Source: Streptomyces sp. TG1A-8 (lineage in GTDB: Bacteria; Actinomycetota; Actinomycetes; Streptomycetales; Streptomycetaceae). Taken from it: DNA of 64,000 nucleotides. The position numbers and the translations under genes are program-made. This document shows positions 41,590-50,865 of the stretch, piece after piece; position 1 is the stretch's first letter; every line of letters begins with the position of its first letter. The notes under the pieces were generated by a model. That model had not been told where the DNA came from. It ran no database searches and saw nothing but the letters and a program-made list of their open reading frames with translations. Location: positions 3,162,001 to 3,226,000 of the forward strand of contig NZ_JASTLB010000001.1 in the NCBI RefSeq assembly GCF_030499535.1, read 5' to 3'.

Positions 41590-42672
41590 GTGACGGACGG
41601 GGCGGCGCGGGAAGCGCGGGAAGCGGAAGCGGTGGAAGCGGTGGAAGCGGTGGGCCGGGCGGCCGGGGGGGCGCGCGGCTGGCGCGCGGCGGCCGAGGAG
41701 GCGCTGTACGGGCCCGGCGGCTTCTACCGGCGGCCCGAGGGGCCGGCCGGGCACTTCCGCACGTCCGTGCACGCCTCGGGGCTGTTCGCCGGGGCGGTGG
41801 CCCGGCTGCTGTGCCGGGTCGACGAGGCCCTGGGCCGGCCACGGGCGCTGGACTTCGTGGACCTGGGGGCGGGACGCGGCGAACTGGTCACCGGGGTGCT
41901 CGCCGCCCTGCCGGCCGACGTGGCCGCCCGCACGCGCGGGCACGCCGTGGAGATCGCCGCCCGCCCGGCCGGCCTGGACGGGCGGATCACCTGGCGCGGC
42001 GACCTCCCGGAGGCGGTCACGGGGCTGCTGTTCGCCAACGAGTGGCTGGACAACGTGCCCGTGGACGTCGCCGAGGTGGACGCCGCGGGCGTGCCCCGGC
42101 GGGTGCTGGTCGCGGCGGACGGCTCCGAGCGGCTCGGGGAGCCGGTGTCGGGTGCGGAGGCGGACTGGCTGGCGCGCTGGTGGCCGCTGCCCGCCGAGGA
42201 GGGCCTGCGGGCGGAGATCGGCCTGCCCAGGGACCTGGCCTGGGCATCCGCGGTGGGCCGGGTGGTGCGGGGACTGGCGGTGGCCGTGGACTACGCGCAC
42301 ACCGCGGACGCGCGCCCCCCGTTCGGGACGCTCACCGGCTTCCGGGAGGGGCGCGAGACGGCACCCGTGCCGGACGGGTCGTGCGACATCACCGCGCACG
42401 TCGCGCTGGACGCGTGCGCGGCGGCGTGCACGACGTCCGAAGCGGGCGAACGGCTCCCCACCGCGCGTCTGCTCACACAGCGCACCGCCCTGCACGCCCT
42501 TGGTCTCACCGGCGCACGCCCCCCGCTCGCGCTGGCGGCCGCGGACCCGGCGGCCTACGTGCGTGCCCTCGCGGGCGCCGGCGAGGCCGCCGAGCTGACC
42601 GCCCCGGGCGGCCTCGGGGACTTCGGCTGGCTGCTCCGGCCGGTCGGCGTCCCGGACCCGCTGCTCCCCTGA
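41590..42672 (+). CDS. MidA/NDUFAF7-type SAM-dependent methyltransferase
   Basis: 360 residues. The SAM-binding motif [15 protein letters not shown] lies at about 90-104, the catalytic [15 protein letters not shown] at about 145-160, and AVDYAHT later. The mitochondrial relative NDUFAF7 methylates an arginine of the complex I 49-kDa subunit (NuoD homologue). Strikingly, a nuoD gene lies directly convergent 36 bases away. The N-terminus ([14 protein letters not shown]) is encoded by short tandem DNA repeats and may vary between strains. The GTG start lies six bases after TAGTCT, with no ribosome site. Confidence 0.88.
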   Translation: MTDGAAREAREAEAVEAVEAVGRAAGGARGWRAAAEEALYGPGGFYRRPEGPAGHFRTSVHASGLFAGAVARLLCRVDEALGRPRALDFVDLGAGRGELVTGVLAALPADVAARTRGHAVEIAARPAGLDGRITWRGDLPEAVTGLLFANEWLDNVPVDVAEVDAAGVPRRVLVAADGSERLGEPVSGAEADWLARWWPLPAEEGLRAEIGLPRDLAWASAVGRVVRGLAVAVDYAHTADARPPFGTLTGFREGRETAPVPDGSCDITAHVALDACAAACTTSEAGERLPTARLLTQRTALHALGLTGARPPLALAAADPAAYVRALAGAGEAAELTAPGGLGDFGWLLRPVGVPDPLLP

Positions 42673-42708
42673 GGACGCCCGGCCGCCCGCCGCCGGCGGA
42701 CCCGCCGC

Positions 42709-43857
42709 CTACTTGTCGATGTCCCCGACCACGAAGAACATCGACCCCAGGATGGCCACCATGTCCGCCACCAGCGTCCCCGGCAGCAGCTCGGTGAGCA
42801 CCTGGACGTTGTTGTACGACGCCGAGCGCAGCTTCAGCCGGTACGGGGTCTTCTCGCCCTTGCTGACCAGGTAGTAGCCGTTGATGCCGAGCGGGTTCTC
42901 GGTCCACGCGTACGTGTGCCCCTCGGGCGCCTTCAGCACCTTGGGCAGCCGCTGGTTGATCGGGCCGGGCGGCAGCTCGGCCAGCCGGTCCAGGCAGGCC
43001 CCGGCGAGGTCCAGCGCGTTGTGGGTCTGCTCCAGGAGGCACTCGAAGCGGGCGAGGCAGTCGCCCTCGTCCCGGGTGACCACCTTCAGGGTGTCCCCCA
43101 GGTCGCCGTACGCCAGGTACGGCTCGTCGCGGCGCAGGTCGAAGTCGACCCCGGAGGCGCGCGCGATGGGTCCGCTCACGCCGTAGGCGTGCACGGCCTC
43201 GGGCGACAGCGCGCCCACGCCCCGCGTGCGCCCCCGGAAGATCTCGTTGCCGAGCACCAGGTCGTCGAAGACGTCCATGCGGGAGCGGACCGCGGCGACG
43301 GCGGCGCGCGCGCGTGCGGCCCACCCGGCCGGCAGGTCCTCCTTGAGGCCGCCGACGCGGTTGAACATGTAGTGCATGCGTCCGCCGGAGACCTCCTCCA
43401 TGACGTTCTGGAGCACCTCGCGCTCCCGGAACGCGTAGAACACCGGCGTGATCCCGCCCAGCTCCAGCGGGTACGAGCCGAGGAACATCAGGTGGTTGAG
43501 CACCCGGTTCAGCTCGGCGAGCAGCGTGCGCGTCCACACCGCCCGCTGCGGGACCTCCATGCCGAGCATCCGCTCCACGGCGAGGACCACGCCCAGCTCG
43601 TTGGAGAACGCCGACAGCCAGTCGTGGCGGTTGGCGAGCATGATGATCTGCCGGTAGTCGCGCGCCTCGAAGAGCTTCTCCGCCCCCCGGTGCATGTAGC
43701 CGATCACCGGTTCCGCACGCAGGATGCGCTCCCCGTCCAGGACGAGCCTGAGCCGCAGCACGCCGTGCGTGGACGGGTGCTGGGGGCCGATGTTGAGCAC
43801 CATGTCGGTGCTCTCGGCGGCGCCACCGATGCCGACCGTGGTCTCCGTCGCAGTCAT
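42709..43857 (-). CDS. nuoD: NADH-quinone oxidoreductase subunit D (lone copy)
   Basis: 382 residues. The 49-kDa quinone-site subunit of complex I. Typical features: [16 protein letters not shown] (21-36), [10 protein letters not shown] (53-62), [25 protein letters not shown] and the C-terminal [12 protein letters not shown]. The only nuo gene in this window. Streptomyces carry a full nuo operon elsewhere, so this is likely a second copy. Arg57 in HRGAEKL aligns with the arginine methylated by NDUFAF7 in mammals. Confidence 0.93.
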   Translation of the reverse strand: MTATETTVGIGGAAESTDMVLNIGPQHPSTHGVLRLRLVLDGERILRAEPVIGYMHRGAEKLFEARDYRQIIMLANRHDWLSAFSNELGVVLAVERMLGMEVPQRAVWTRTLLAELNRVLNHLMFLGSYPLELGGITPVFYAFREREVLQNVMEEVSGGRMHYMFNRVGGLKEDLPAGWAARARAAVAAVRSRMDVFDDLVLGNEIFRGRTRGVGALSPEAVHAYGVSGPIARASGVDFDLRRDEPYLAYGDLGDTLKVVTRDEGDCLARFECLLEQTHNALDLAGACLDRLAELPPGPINQRLPKVLKAPEGHTYAWTENPLGINGYYLVSKGEKTPYRLKLRSASYNNVQVLTELLPGTLVADMVAILGSMFFVVGDIDK

Positions 43858-43888
43858 GGACCCAGTTTCCCCTACGTACGCTGGCCCC

Positions 43889-44392
43889 ATGGAGACGGGG
43901 AGCCCGGAAACGACCGGGGCGGCGGGGGACGAGCCGGTGTGGCGGGGGCTGCCGCCGGGGCTGCTGCGCATGCGCAGGCTGCTGCTGGTGCTGTGGGCGG
44001 GGCTGCTCGCCCTCGCGGTGGGGCTGCCGCTCGGCCTGTTCGCGGGACCGCCGTGGGCCGCCTGCGCGCTGCTCCCGCTCACCGCGGCGGCGTGGTGCTG
44101 GCCGCTGCTGGGCCGCAACTGGCGCTCCTGGCGGTACGCCGAACGCGCCGACGACCTGCTGATCAGCCGCGGGGTGCTGTGGTGCGAGGAGACCGTGGTG
44201 CCGTACGGGCGGATGCAGCTGGTGGAGGTGACCTCCGGGCCCGTCGAGCGGTACTTCGGGCTGGCCCGCATACAGCTGCACACCGCGGCCGCGGCGACCG
44301 ACGCGGCCATCCCGGGCCTGGCCCCGGCCGAGGCGGAGCGGTTGCGCGACCGGCTCACCGAGCTGGGCGAGGCCCGATCGGCCGGCCTGTGA
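43889..44392 (+). CDS. PH-domain membrane protein (YdbS-like)
   Basis: 167 residues. Two membrane segments (about 30-70, [23 protein letters not shown] and [17 protein letters not shown]), followed by a bacterial PH domain ([46 protein letters not shown]). Its GTGA stop-start overlap with the next PH-domain gene shows they are coupled. In Bacillus the YdbS-YdbT pair helps resist membrane-acting peptides; the role here is inferred. Confidence 0.87.
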   Translation: METGSPETTGAAGDEPVWRGLPPGLLRMRRLLLVLWAGLLALAVGLPLGLFAGPPWAACALLPLTAAAWCWPLLGRNWRSWRYAERADDLLISRGVLWCEETVVPYGRMQLVEVTSGPVERYFGLARIQLHTAAAATDAAIPGLAPAEAERLRDRLTELGEARSAGL

Positions 44393-45714
44393 CCGCCCCG
44401 GGGCCCGACGGCCCGAGGGCGCGCCCGCCCGCCGGCGAGCGGCGGCTGCACCCCGTCACGCCCTTCCGGCGGGCGTGGGCGCCGGTCGCCGTCCTCGCGG
44501 GATGGGCGGTGCACGACCCGAACGCCGCGCAGGAGCAGCTGGCGCGGCTGACCGGCACCATGCTCCTCGTCGGGCTCAGCGCGCTGGTCCCGGCGGCCGG
44601 TCTCTACGGCTTCCTGTCCTGGTGGTTCACGCACTTCGCGGTGACCGACACCGAACTGCGCATCCGTACCGGGCTGCTGTTCCGGCGCACCGCGCACATC
44701 CGCCTGGAGCGCGTCCAGGCGGTCGACGTCACGCGTCCGCTCCTCGCGCGCGTGGCGGGCGTGGCCAAGCTGCGGATCGACGTCGTCGGGACCGAGAAGA
44801 AGGACGAGCTCGCCTTCCTCGGCGAGCGCGAGGCGCGCGCCCTGCGCGCGGAACTACTCGCGCGCGCCGCGGGGTTCGCGCCCGACACGGCGCGTGAGGT
44901 CGGGGAGGCGCCGGCGCGCGAGCTGCTGCGCGTGCCCCCGCGCGAGCTGGCGCTGTCGCTGGCGCTGACGGGTGCCACGTGGGGCTCGCTGGCCGCCGCC
45001 CTCGTCGTGCCGGCCGTGCTGTGGCTCGTCACCCACAGCGTGTGGACGGTCCTCGCCACCGCCCTGCCGCTGCTCGGCGCGGCGGTGGCGAGGAGCGCGG
45101 GGCGGTTCGTCAACGAGTACGACTGGACCGTGGGCGAGTCACCGGACGGGCTGCGCATCGACCACGGGCTGCTCGACCGCGCCCACGAGACGGTGCCGCC
45201 GGGGCGCGTGCAGACCGTGCACCTCGTGGAGCCGCTGCTGTGGCGGCGGCTCGGCTGGGTGCGGGTGGAGCTGGACGTGGCCGGCTCCGACAACTCCGTC
45301 CTGGTGCCGGTCGCCCCGCGCGCGGTGGCTGGGTCGGTCGTCGCGCGGGTGCTGCCCGGCGTGACCGTACCGGCCTCGCCGGTCCGCCCGCCGCGGCGGG
45401 CGCGGTGGTGCGTGCCGGTGTGGTGGCGCGGGCTCGGCCTCGCGGTCACCGGCACGGTGTTCGCCGCCCGGCACGGCCTGCTGCGCCGCCGCCTGTCCCT
45501 GGTCCCGCATGCGAAGGTGCAGAGCGTACGGCTCACCCAGGGCCCCTGGCAGCGCCGGTGGCGGCTCGCCGACGTCCACGTGGACACCGGGGCCGGCAAG
45601 ACCGTGACGGCCCGTCAGCGGGACGCGGGGCGGGCGGCCCTCCTGCTGCACGCCCAGGCCGACCGCTCCCGCACCGGCCGCAGGGACGCCCGCCCGGACC
45701 GCTGGATGGCCTGA
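44389..45714 (+). CDS. Tandem PH-domain membrane protein (YdbT-like)
   Basis: 441 residues. Repeated units of membrane segments and PH domain: first unit [36 protein letters not shown] (about 83-118), second [38 protein letters not shown] (about 243-283), and a third partial repeat [33 protein letters not shown]. Hydrophobic pairs lie at about 30-80, 190-235 and 345-370. GTG start overlaps the preceding stop. Probably forms a membrane complex with the YdbS-like partner. Confidence 0.87.
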   Translation: MTAPGPDGPRARPPAGERRLHPVTPFRRAWAPVAVLAGWAVHDPNAAQEQLARLTGTMLLVGLSALVPAAGLYGFLSWWFTHFAVTDTELRIRTGLLFRRTAHIRLERVQAVDVTRPLLARVAGVAKLRIDVVGTEKKDELAFLGEREARALRAELLARAAGFAPDTAREVGEAPARELLRVPPRELALSLALTGATWGSLAAALVVPAVLWLVTHSVWTVLATALPLLGAAVARSAGRFVNEYDWTVGESPDGLRIDHGLLDRAHETVPPGRVQTVHLVEPLLWRRLGWVRVELDVAGSDNSVLVPVAPRAVAGSVVARVLPGVTVPASPVRPPRRARWCVPVWWRGLGLAVTGTVFAARHGLLRRRLSLVPHAKVQSVRLTQGPWQRRWRLADVHVDTGAGKTVTARQRDAGRAALLLHAQADRSRTGRRDARPDRWMA

Positions 45715-45738
45715 GCGGGTGCGCCGGCGGATGCGCCG

Positions 45739-45822
45739 GACGTGACGGCGTCGAGCCGGACACGCGGAGCGGGTGAGCCGGACGTGTGGGCGTCGAGCCG
45801 CGGGCGCGGGGTGGGTGAGCCG
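45739..45822. repeat. Tandem imperfect 42-base repeat
   Basis: Two head-to-tail copies (45739-45780 and 45781-45822), each beginning GACGTG and ending GGGTGAGCCG, with roughly four in five bases shared. Lies in the 348-base gap after the YdbT-like gene, where otherwise only a terminator is seen. Confidence 0.7.
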
Positions 45823-46002
45823 GGTGAGCCCGCCCGGACCGCTGGCCGGCCCGGGCCGTCCGGGGGAGGGACCGGACGCGCCGGGGGCACGGGGGCGCCG
45901 GCGGCCCCGGTCCGGGGCGGTGAACGGCGGGGCCCGGTGGCCGGGGCGCCGGACCGACCGCGGCCGCGGCACCGGGCTCCGGGCCCGGCCGGCGCGACGC
46001 CG

Positions 46003-46035
46003 GAGCCCGGCTCCTCCGCACGGGGAGCCGGGCTC
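46003..46035 (-). terminator. Terminator after the coiled-coil protein gene
   Basis: Perfect 12-base arms GAGCCCGGCTCC/GGAGCCGGGCTC, about 28 bases past the stop at 46063. Confidence 0.75.
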
Positions 46036-46062
46036 GTGGGACGGTGGGGCCGGGCCGGTGGT

Positions 46063-47289
46063 TCAGGAGGCCGCGCTGCGCAGTCTGTGGACGTCGATGT
46101 GCTCGGTCTCGTCGTGCGCGGTCAGGTCGATGACCTGCCCGATGCCCCGCGCCTCCTCGTCGGCGGGCTTGAACTCCGCCTCGGCCTCGGCCTTGTGCAG
46201 CGCGAGGGCCTCCTGGCCGACGACGTCCGCGAGGTCCTCGTTCTGCACGGAGTCCAGCGCGGCGGACGACGTGTGCTTCTGGGTGCCGAAGAAGTCGAAC
46301 CCGCCCTCGACCGACGTGCGCCGCGCGGGCGCGGCCGGTACGACGGCCACCGCGGTCGGCACCGCGAAGTGCCCGGCGGGCTGCTGTCCCTGGGTCGGGG
46401 CGGACTCGGCCGGGACCGTCGGGGCGGCGGACGCGCGCGCGTGCGCGCCGGCCGCCCCGGACTTCCCCTGCGCCTCGTCCTCCTGGGCGGCGCCCGCGCT
46501 CCGGGAGGCCTCGCCCGCACCCGTCACGTCCGCCCCGGCACCTGCTCCTTTGGCGGGCCCGCCCGCCTCGCTCCCGGCTCTGGACGGGCCGCCCGGCCGC
46601 ACCGGCCCCGGTCCGGGGCCGGCCGCCGGAGGCCGGACGGCGGACGCCTCCGGGTCGAGCCGGGCCAGCGCCGCGCCCGCGCGACGGAACAGCCGGGAAC
46701 CCTCGGACGAGAACACCGCGGCCCTCCCGGGCACGTCCCCGGCGTCCGCCCGGGCGGCCCCGGGGGCCGGGGCGCCGGGGGGCCCGGGTTCGGCGCTCCG
46801 CGCGGCCGGCAGCGCCAGGGAGCCCGACGGGACGGCCGACTCGATCTCCAGCAGGCGGCGTCCCTCCAGGGCGCTCGCGCGCTCGGTCTCCGCGGTGGCG
46901 TAGCGGCGCAGCAGGGCCGCGTGCTCGTTGCGCAGCCCGGCCAGCTCGGCGCGCTTGGCGCGCAGCCGCTGCTCCAGCTTGGCGCGCAGCTCGCGCGACT
47001 CCTCCAGGTCGGTCTCCAGCTCGGCGATCCGCTCCTCGAAACGCCACTCGTCGCCGGCCCGCGCGCGCGTGAGGTCGGCGACCCGCTTGCCCGCCTGCGC
47101 GTCCCAGCGGCGCATCACGACGGCGCCCACGACCGTCGTCGCCGCGGCGGCCGCGGCCAGTGCGCGCAACACCGTGGCCTCGGAGGACGCCCAGGGACCC
47201 AGCGCGCAGACGACGGAGACTCCGGCTATCGCCGACGGGGGCAACAGCCGGTGCAAAGGCGGGGAATGGCGGTGGCGTCCACGTGGCAT
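46063..47289 (-). CDS. Membrane-anchored coiled-coil protein
   Basis: 408 residues. A His/Arg/Pro-rich start, two hydrophobic stretches (about 18-32 and 38-60), then a long coiled coil (about 62-145: FEERIAELETDLEESRELRAKLEQRLRAKRAELAGLR) on the inner or outer face. A Pro/Ala/Gly-rich linker (150-310) leads to a conserved-looking end (TQKHTSSAALDSVQNEDLADVVGQEALALHKAEAEAEFKPADEEARGIGQVIDLTAHDETE). Architecture suggests a scaffold; no function is known to me. ATG 47289 follows TAAGTT by seven bases. Confidence 0.8.
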   Translation of the reverse strand: MPRGRHRHSPPLHRLLPPSAIAGVSVVCALGPWASSEATVLRALAAAAAATTVVGAVVMRRWDAQAGKRVADLTRARAGDEWRFEERIAELETDLEESRELRAKLEQRLRAKRAELAGLRNEHAALLRRYATAETERASALEGRRLLEIESAVPSGSLALPAARSAEPGPPGAPAPGAARADAGDVPGRAAVFSSEGSRLFRRAGAALARLDPEASAVRPPAAGPGPGPVRPGGPSRAGSEAGGPAKGAGAGADVTGAGEASRSAGAAQEDEAQGKSGAAGAHARASAAPTVPAESAPTQGQQPAGHFAVPTAVAVVPAAPARRTSVEGGFDFFGTQKHTSSAALDSVQNEDLADVVGQEALALHKAEAEAEFKPADEEARGIGQVIDLTAHDETEHIDVHRLRSAAS

Positions 47290-47386
47290 GGCCAGAAACT
47301 TACCGCGCGTAGGCGAATCATGGGCGCCGCCACCGTAAAAACACGGCCACGACACGGGCTTCACCGGCACCGGGCGCCGCGGCGGC

Positions 47387-48514
47387 TCAGCGGTCGGTGA
47401 GCCGTCCGCTGAGCCACTGCAGGGTCGCCGGGATCTCCCGCCGCCAGGTGTTGAAGTTGTGCCCGCCGCTGTCCAGGATGATCGACGAGATCCGGGTCCG
47501 GCGGGTCGCCCGCACCTGCCCGATGAACCTGAGCGTGTCCCTGTAGTTGTGTTCGCCGATCCTGCTGCTGGTGACGAGCAGCGAGGTGTCCGGCGCCGGC
47601 TCGTGCCGCAGCAGCCACGGCAGGTCGGCCCGGTCGCGCAGGCGGCCGTCGCCGTGGAAGAGGTCGCCGGTGGTGGGGTCGACCGGCGCCTTGTAGTAGG
47701 CCGACAGGCCCGCGCCGGCCGCGTAGACGCCCGGGTGGTGCAGGGCGAGCTTCAGCGCGCAGTAACCGCCGGTGGAGTCGCCGACGATCCCCCAGCTGCC
47801 GGGCCGTTCGCCCACCCGGTAGTGGGCGGCCACGGCCGCGGGCAGGTCCTCGGCGAAGAAGGTCTCCGTCCGCGGCCCGCCCGGGACGTCCACGCACTCG
47901 GTGTCCCGCGGCGGCGCCACCGTCGGCCGCAGCATCACCAGGATCATCGGCTGCATCCGCCCGTCGGCGGCCAGCTCCCGCGCCGTACGCGGGTAGTGCA
48001 GCTTGTCCACCAGGGCCCGTGCCGTGCCGGGGTAGCCGGTCAGCACGACGGCCGCCGGGAACGTCCGCGTGCGGTACCGCGGCTGGAAGTACTCCGGCGG
48101 CAGGTAGACGAACGCCTGCGTGGCGATGCGGGATTCGCGGCCCACGATGTCGACCTCCTGCACCTGTCCCGCCCTCCGCGCCGGCGCACCGTGCCCGCCC
48201 CGCGCCCCGCCGGTGGAGAGCACCTGCAGCGGTCCCCCGGTGCCGGCCCGCCCCGAGTGGTCGACGACGACGCCCTGGTCCGTCTCCGTGCCGAACAGGT
48301 CCGCCCAGCTCGCGTAGAAGCCGTAGGCCTGGTTGGCGGCGACGCCCAGGAAGGCGAAGAGCGCCAGCTGGGTGGTGAGGAGCAGCCCGACGCGTCCGGT
48401 GACGGCCCGCCAGGTGCGCCGGGAGAGCAGTGGCCACAGCCACACCGTGGCGACGAACAGCAGGACGGCGGCCGCCATCGCCAGTACCAGCATCGTATTG
48501 CTCGTGAGACCCAT
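47387..48514 (-). CDS. Membrane-anchored alpha/beta-hydrolase esterase
   Basis: 375 residues. Two membrane segments in the first 65 residues, then an esterase-D/mycolyltransferase-like hydrolase outside the cell. Nucleophile Ser lies in GDSTGGYCALKLAL; His is likely in GGHNFNTW. The fold recalls antigen 85 proteins, which act on cell-envelope glycolipids, but its substrate here is unknown. It is divergent from the MprF-like gene, hinting at a shared role in membrane lipid modification. Confidence 0.87.
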   Translation of the reverse strand: MGLTSNTMLVLAMAAAVLLFVATVWLWPLLSRRTWRAVTGRVGLLLTTQLALFAFLGVAANQAYGFYASWADLFGTETDQGVVVDHSGRAGTGGPLQVLSTGGARGGHGAPARRAGQVQEVDIVGRESRIATQAFVYLPPEYFQPRYRTRTFPAAVVLTGYPGTARALVDKLHYPRTARELAADGRMQPMILVMLRPTVAPPRDTECVDVPGGPRTETFFAEDLPAAVAAHYRVGERPGSWGIVGDSTGGYCALKLALHHPGVYAAGAGLSAYYKAPVDPTTGDLFHGDGRLRDRADLPWLLRHEPAPDTSLLVTSSRIGEHNYRDTLRFIGQVRATRRTRISSIILDSGGHNFNTWRREIPATLQWLSGRLTDR

Positions 48515-48619
48515 GGTCCGTTACCTGCCCGTGCTTTCCGCCCGTGGGCCGCCCCCGCTCCGTCGCGAGGGCTTGCCCGGGGCTTTCCTTGGCCTTTGAC
48601 CCGGCTTTCCAGTGGGGAG

Positions 48620-48647
48620 TGAACCTCTCTCCCCGAGACACCGTCCT
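48620..48647 (+). promoter_or_regulatory. SigE-type promoter upstream of the MprF-like gene
   Basis: Plus strand TGAACC (48620-48625), 16-base spacer, CGTCCT (48642-48647). This matches the ECF sigma pattern (AAC ... CGTC/GTCT) known for SigE targets in Streptomyces. The predicted transcript start lies only a few bases before ATG 48658. Confidence 0.7.
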
Positions 48648-48657
48648 AGAGGGCGCA

Positions 48658-50556
48658 ATGTCGCCGGATGCCCGATCGGCACCGGATTCAAGGTCTCTCG
48701 CAGAACTACGGGATGCGATGTCTGTCAGGATAGATGGGGAAATGCCGGGTGGAGTTCCGCGCCGGCCGAACCGGGTGCGGCGCTTGGCCCGCGGTCCGCG
48801 CCCCGAGGCCGTCCCCGCCCTGGTGGGCAGGGCGTGCGCCCTCGTGGGGCTGGTGGACATCGCCGCGGGCGTCTTCCCGCGCTTCCGTCACAGCCGTATG
48901 CACGCCATGGCCGAAGTCCTCCCCGGTTCCTTCGGGCCCTTCGCCGCGGCGCTCTCGCTCAGCGCCGGCGTGCTGCTGCTGCTGCTCGCGCACGGGCTCA
49001 GGCGCCGCAAGCGGCGGGCCTGGCGCGCCGCGGTCGCGCTGCTGCCGGCGGGCGCGGTCGCCGAGTTCGTGTACCGGCACTCGCTCGTCGGCGTGCTCGT
49101 CGCGGTGGCGCTCCTCGTGCCGCTGCTGCGCCACCGCGACGAGTTCGCGGCCCTGCCCGACCCGCGCAGCCGGTGGCGCGCGCTCGCCAACTTCGTCCTC
49201 ATGGGCGCAGGTTCCCTCGTCCTCGGACTGGTCATCGTCAGCGTCCACCCGGACCGGACGATCGGCGACCCGAGCCTGGCCGATCGGCTGACGCACGTCC
49301 TGTACGGCCTGGTCGGCTTCCAGGGCCCGGTCGACTACCGGGGCACCACCTCCTGGACGGTCGCCTTCTCCCTCGGCGCCCTCGGCTGGCTGACCGCGGT
49401 CACCACCGTCTACCTGGCCTTCCGCCCCGAGCACCCGGCCGCCCGGCTCACCGACGAGGACGAGGCGCGCCTGCGCGCCCTGCTGGACAGGCACGGCCGC
49501 CGCGACTCCCTCGGCCACTTCGCGCTGCGCCGCGACAAGGCGGTGGTCTTCTCGCCCAGCGGCAAGGCGGCGGTGACCTACCGCGTCGTCTCCGGCGTGA
49601 TGCTCGCCAGCGGCGACCCGATCGGCGACGTCGAGGCCTGGCCGGGCGCCATCGAGCGCTTCATGGACGAGGCCAGGGCCCATTCCTGGACGCCGGCCGT
49701 CATGGGCTGCTCGGAGACGGGCGGCGAGGTCTGGACCCGCGAGACCGGCCTCGACGCGCTGGAACTGGGCGACGAGGCGGTGGTGGACGTGGCGGATTTC
49801 TCGCTCGCCGGACGCGCGATGCGCAACGTGCGCCAGATGGTCAAGCGCATCGAGCGGGCCGGCTACGAGACCCGGGTACGGCGCGTCCGTGACCTCGGCG
49901 AGGCCGAACTGGAGCGCGTCCGGCGGGCGGCTGCGGACTGGCGCGGCACCGACACCGAGCGCGGCTTCTCCATGGCCCTGGGCCGCATCGGCGACCCGGC
50001 CGACGGCGACTGCCTGATCGCCACCGCCCACAGGGCGGACGGGCGGCCCGGCGCGTACGGCGACCTCCGGGCGGTCCTGCACTTCGTGCCGTGGGGCCCG
50101 GACGGCGTCTCCCTGGACCTCATGCGCCGCGACCGCGCCGCCGACCCCGGCATGAACGAACTGTTGATCGTCGCCGCCCTGCAGGCCGCCCCGAGGTTCG
50201 GCATCACCCGGGTCTCCCTCAACTTCGCGATGTTCCGCTCCGCCCTCGCGCGCGGGGAGAAGATCGGCGCGGGACCCGTGCTGCGCGCCTGGCGCGGGCT
50301 GCTGGTCTTCCTCTCCCGCTGGTTCCAGATCGAGTCGCTGTACCGGTTCAACGCCAAGTTCCAGCCGCGCTGGGAGCCGCGTTTCGTGGTCTACCGGGCC
50401 TCCGGCGACCTGCCCCGCATCGGTTTCGCCGCCCTGCAGGCCGAGGGGTTCGTCGACCTCGCCCTGCCGCTGCCGCGCGTCCTGCGCCGGCGCAGGGCCG
50501 CCGCCGCGCGCCCCTGCGTCCACACGGTGGCGGAACGGGACGCGCGGGCCGCCTGA
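48658..50556 (+). CDS. MprF-like phosphatidylglycerol lysyltransferase-type protein
   Basis: 632 residues. Roughly six membrane segments (about 60-250), then the DUF2156 aminoacyl-transfer domain (about 280-600). Landmarks: DSLGHFALRRDKAVVFSP, YRVVSGVMLASGDPIG, ADWRGTDTERGFSMALGR, SLDLMRRD and GITRVSLNFAMF. MprF proteins add lysine or alanine to phosphatidylglycerol, lowering the surface charge and protecting from cationic peptides. I recall the S. coelicolor orthologue being reported as a SigE target. Start is uncertain: ATG 48658 (almost leaderless) or ATG 48718. Confidence 0.87.
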   Translation: MSPDARSAPDSRSLAELRDAMSVRIDGEMPGGVPRRPNRVRRLARGPRPEAVPALVGRACALVGLVDIAAGVFPRFRHSRMHAMAEVLPGSFGPFAAALSLSAGVLLLLLAHGLRRRKRRAWRAAVALLPAGAVAEFVYRHSLVGVLVAVALLVPLLRHRDEFAALPDPRSRWRALANFVLMGAGSLVLGLVIVSVHPDRTIGDPSLADRLTHVLYGLVGFQGPVDYRGTTSWTVAFSLGALGWLTAVTTVYLAFRPEHPAARLTDEDEARLRALLDRHGRRDSLGHFALRRDKAVVFSPSGKAAVTYRVVSGVMLASGDPIGDVEAWPGAIERFMDEARAHSWTPAVMGCSETGGEVWTRETGLDALELGDEAVVDVADFSLAGRAMRNVRQMVKRIERAGYETRVRRVRDLGEAELERVRRAAADWRGTDTERGFSMALGRIGDPADGDCLIATAHRADGRPGAYGDLRAVLHFVPWGPDGVSLDLMRRDRAADPGMNELLIVAALQAAPRFGITRVSLNFAMFRSALARGEKIGAGPVLRAWRGLLVFLSRWFQIESLYRFNAKFQPRWEPRFVVYRASGDLPRIGFAALQAEGFVDLALPLPRVLRRRRAAAARPCVHTVAERDARAA

Positions 50557-50677
50557 GCCCTCCTCCCCGGACCCGCCACGGCCCGCGTCCCGGACCGGGC
50601 GCGGGCAGGGACCGGACCGACCCGGCCGGACCGAACGGACCCGAACGGCCCCGGGCCGGTCCGGACGGCCCCGGACC

Positions 50678-50726
50678 GGCCCGGGCGGAAGCCCCCTCCT
50701 CCCCCTCGGGGGGCTCCGCCCGGGCC
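50678..50726 (+). terminator. Terminator after the MprF-like gene
   Basis: GGCCCGGGCGGA/TCCGCCCGGGCC arms extended by inner CCCCC/GGGGG pairs. It lies in the 309-base gap before folP. A second GC-rich stem (about 50652-50681) precedes it. I see no gene in this gap. Confidence 0.7.
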
Positions 50727-50865
50727 ACCGCGTGTGTCGACCACCGGCCGTGCGCCGCGCCGTCGTGCCCGTCGTGCCAGGTCACCGCGCCCTTCGTGCC
50801 GGGCCGTCGCGCGGCGGCCGGGCCGCCGCGCGTGTCGGGCGGTCCCCTGGGCCTACGCTGAACGT

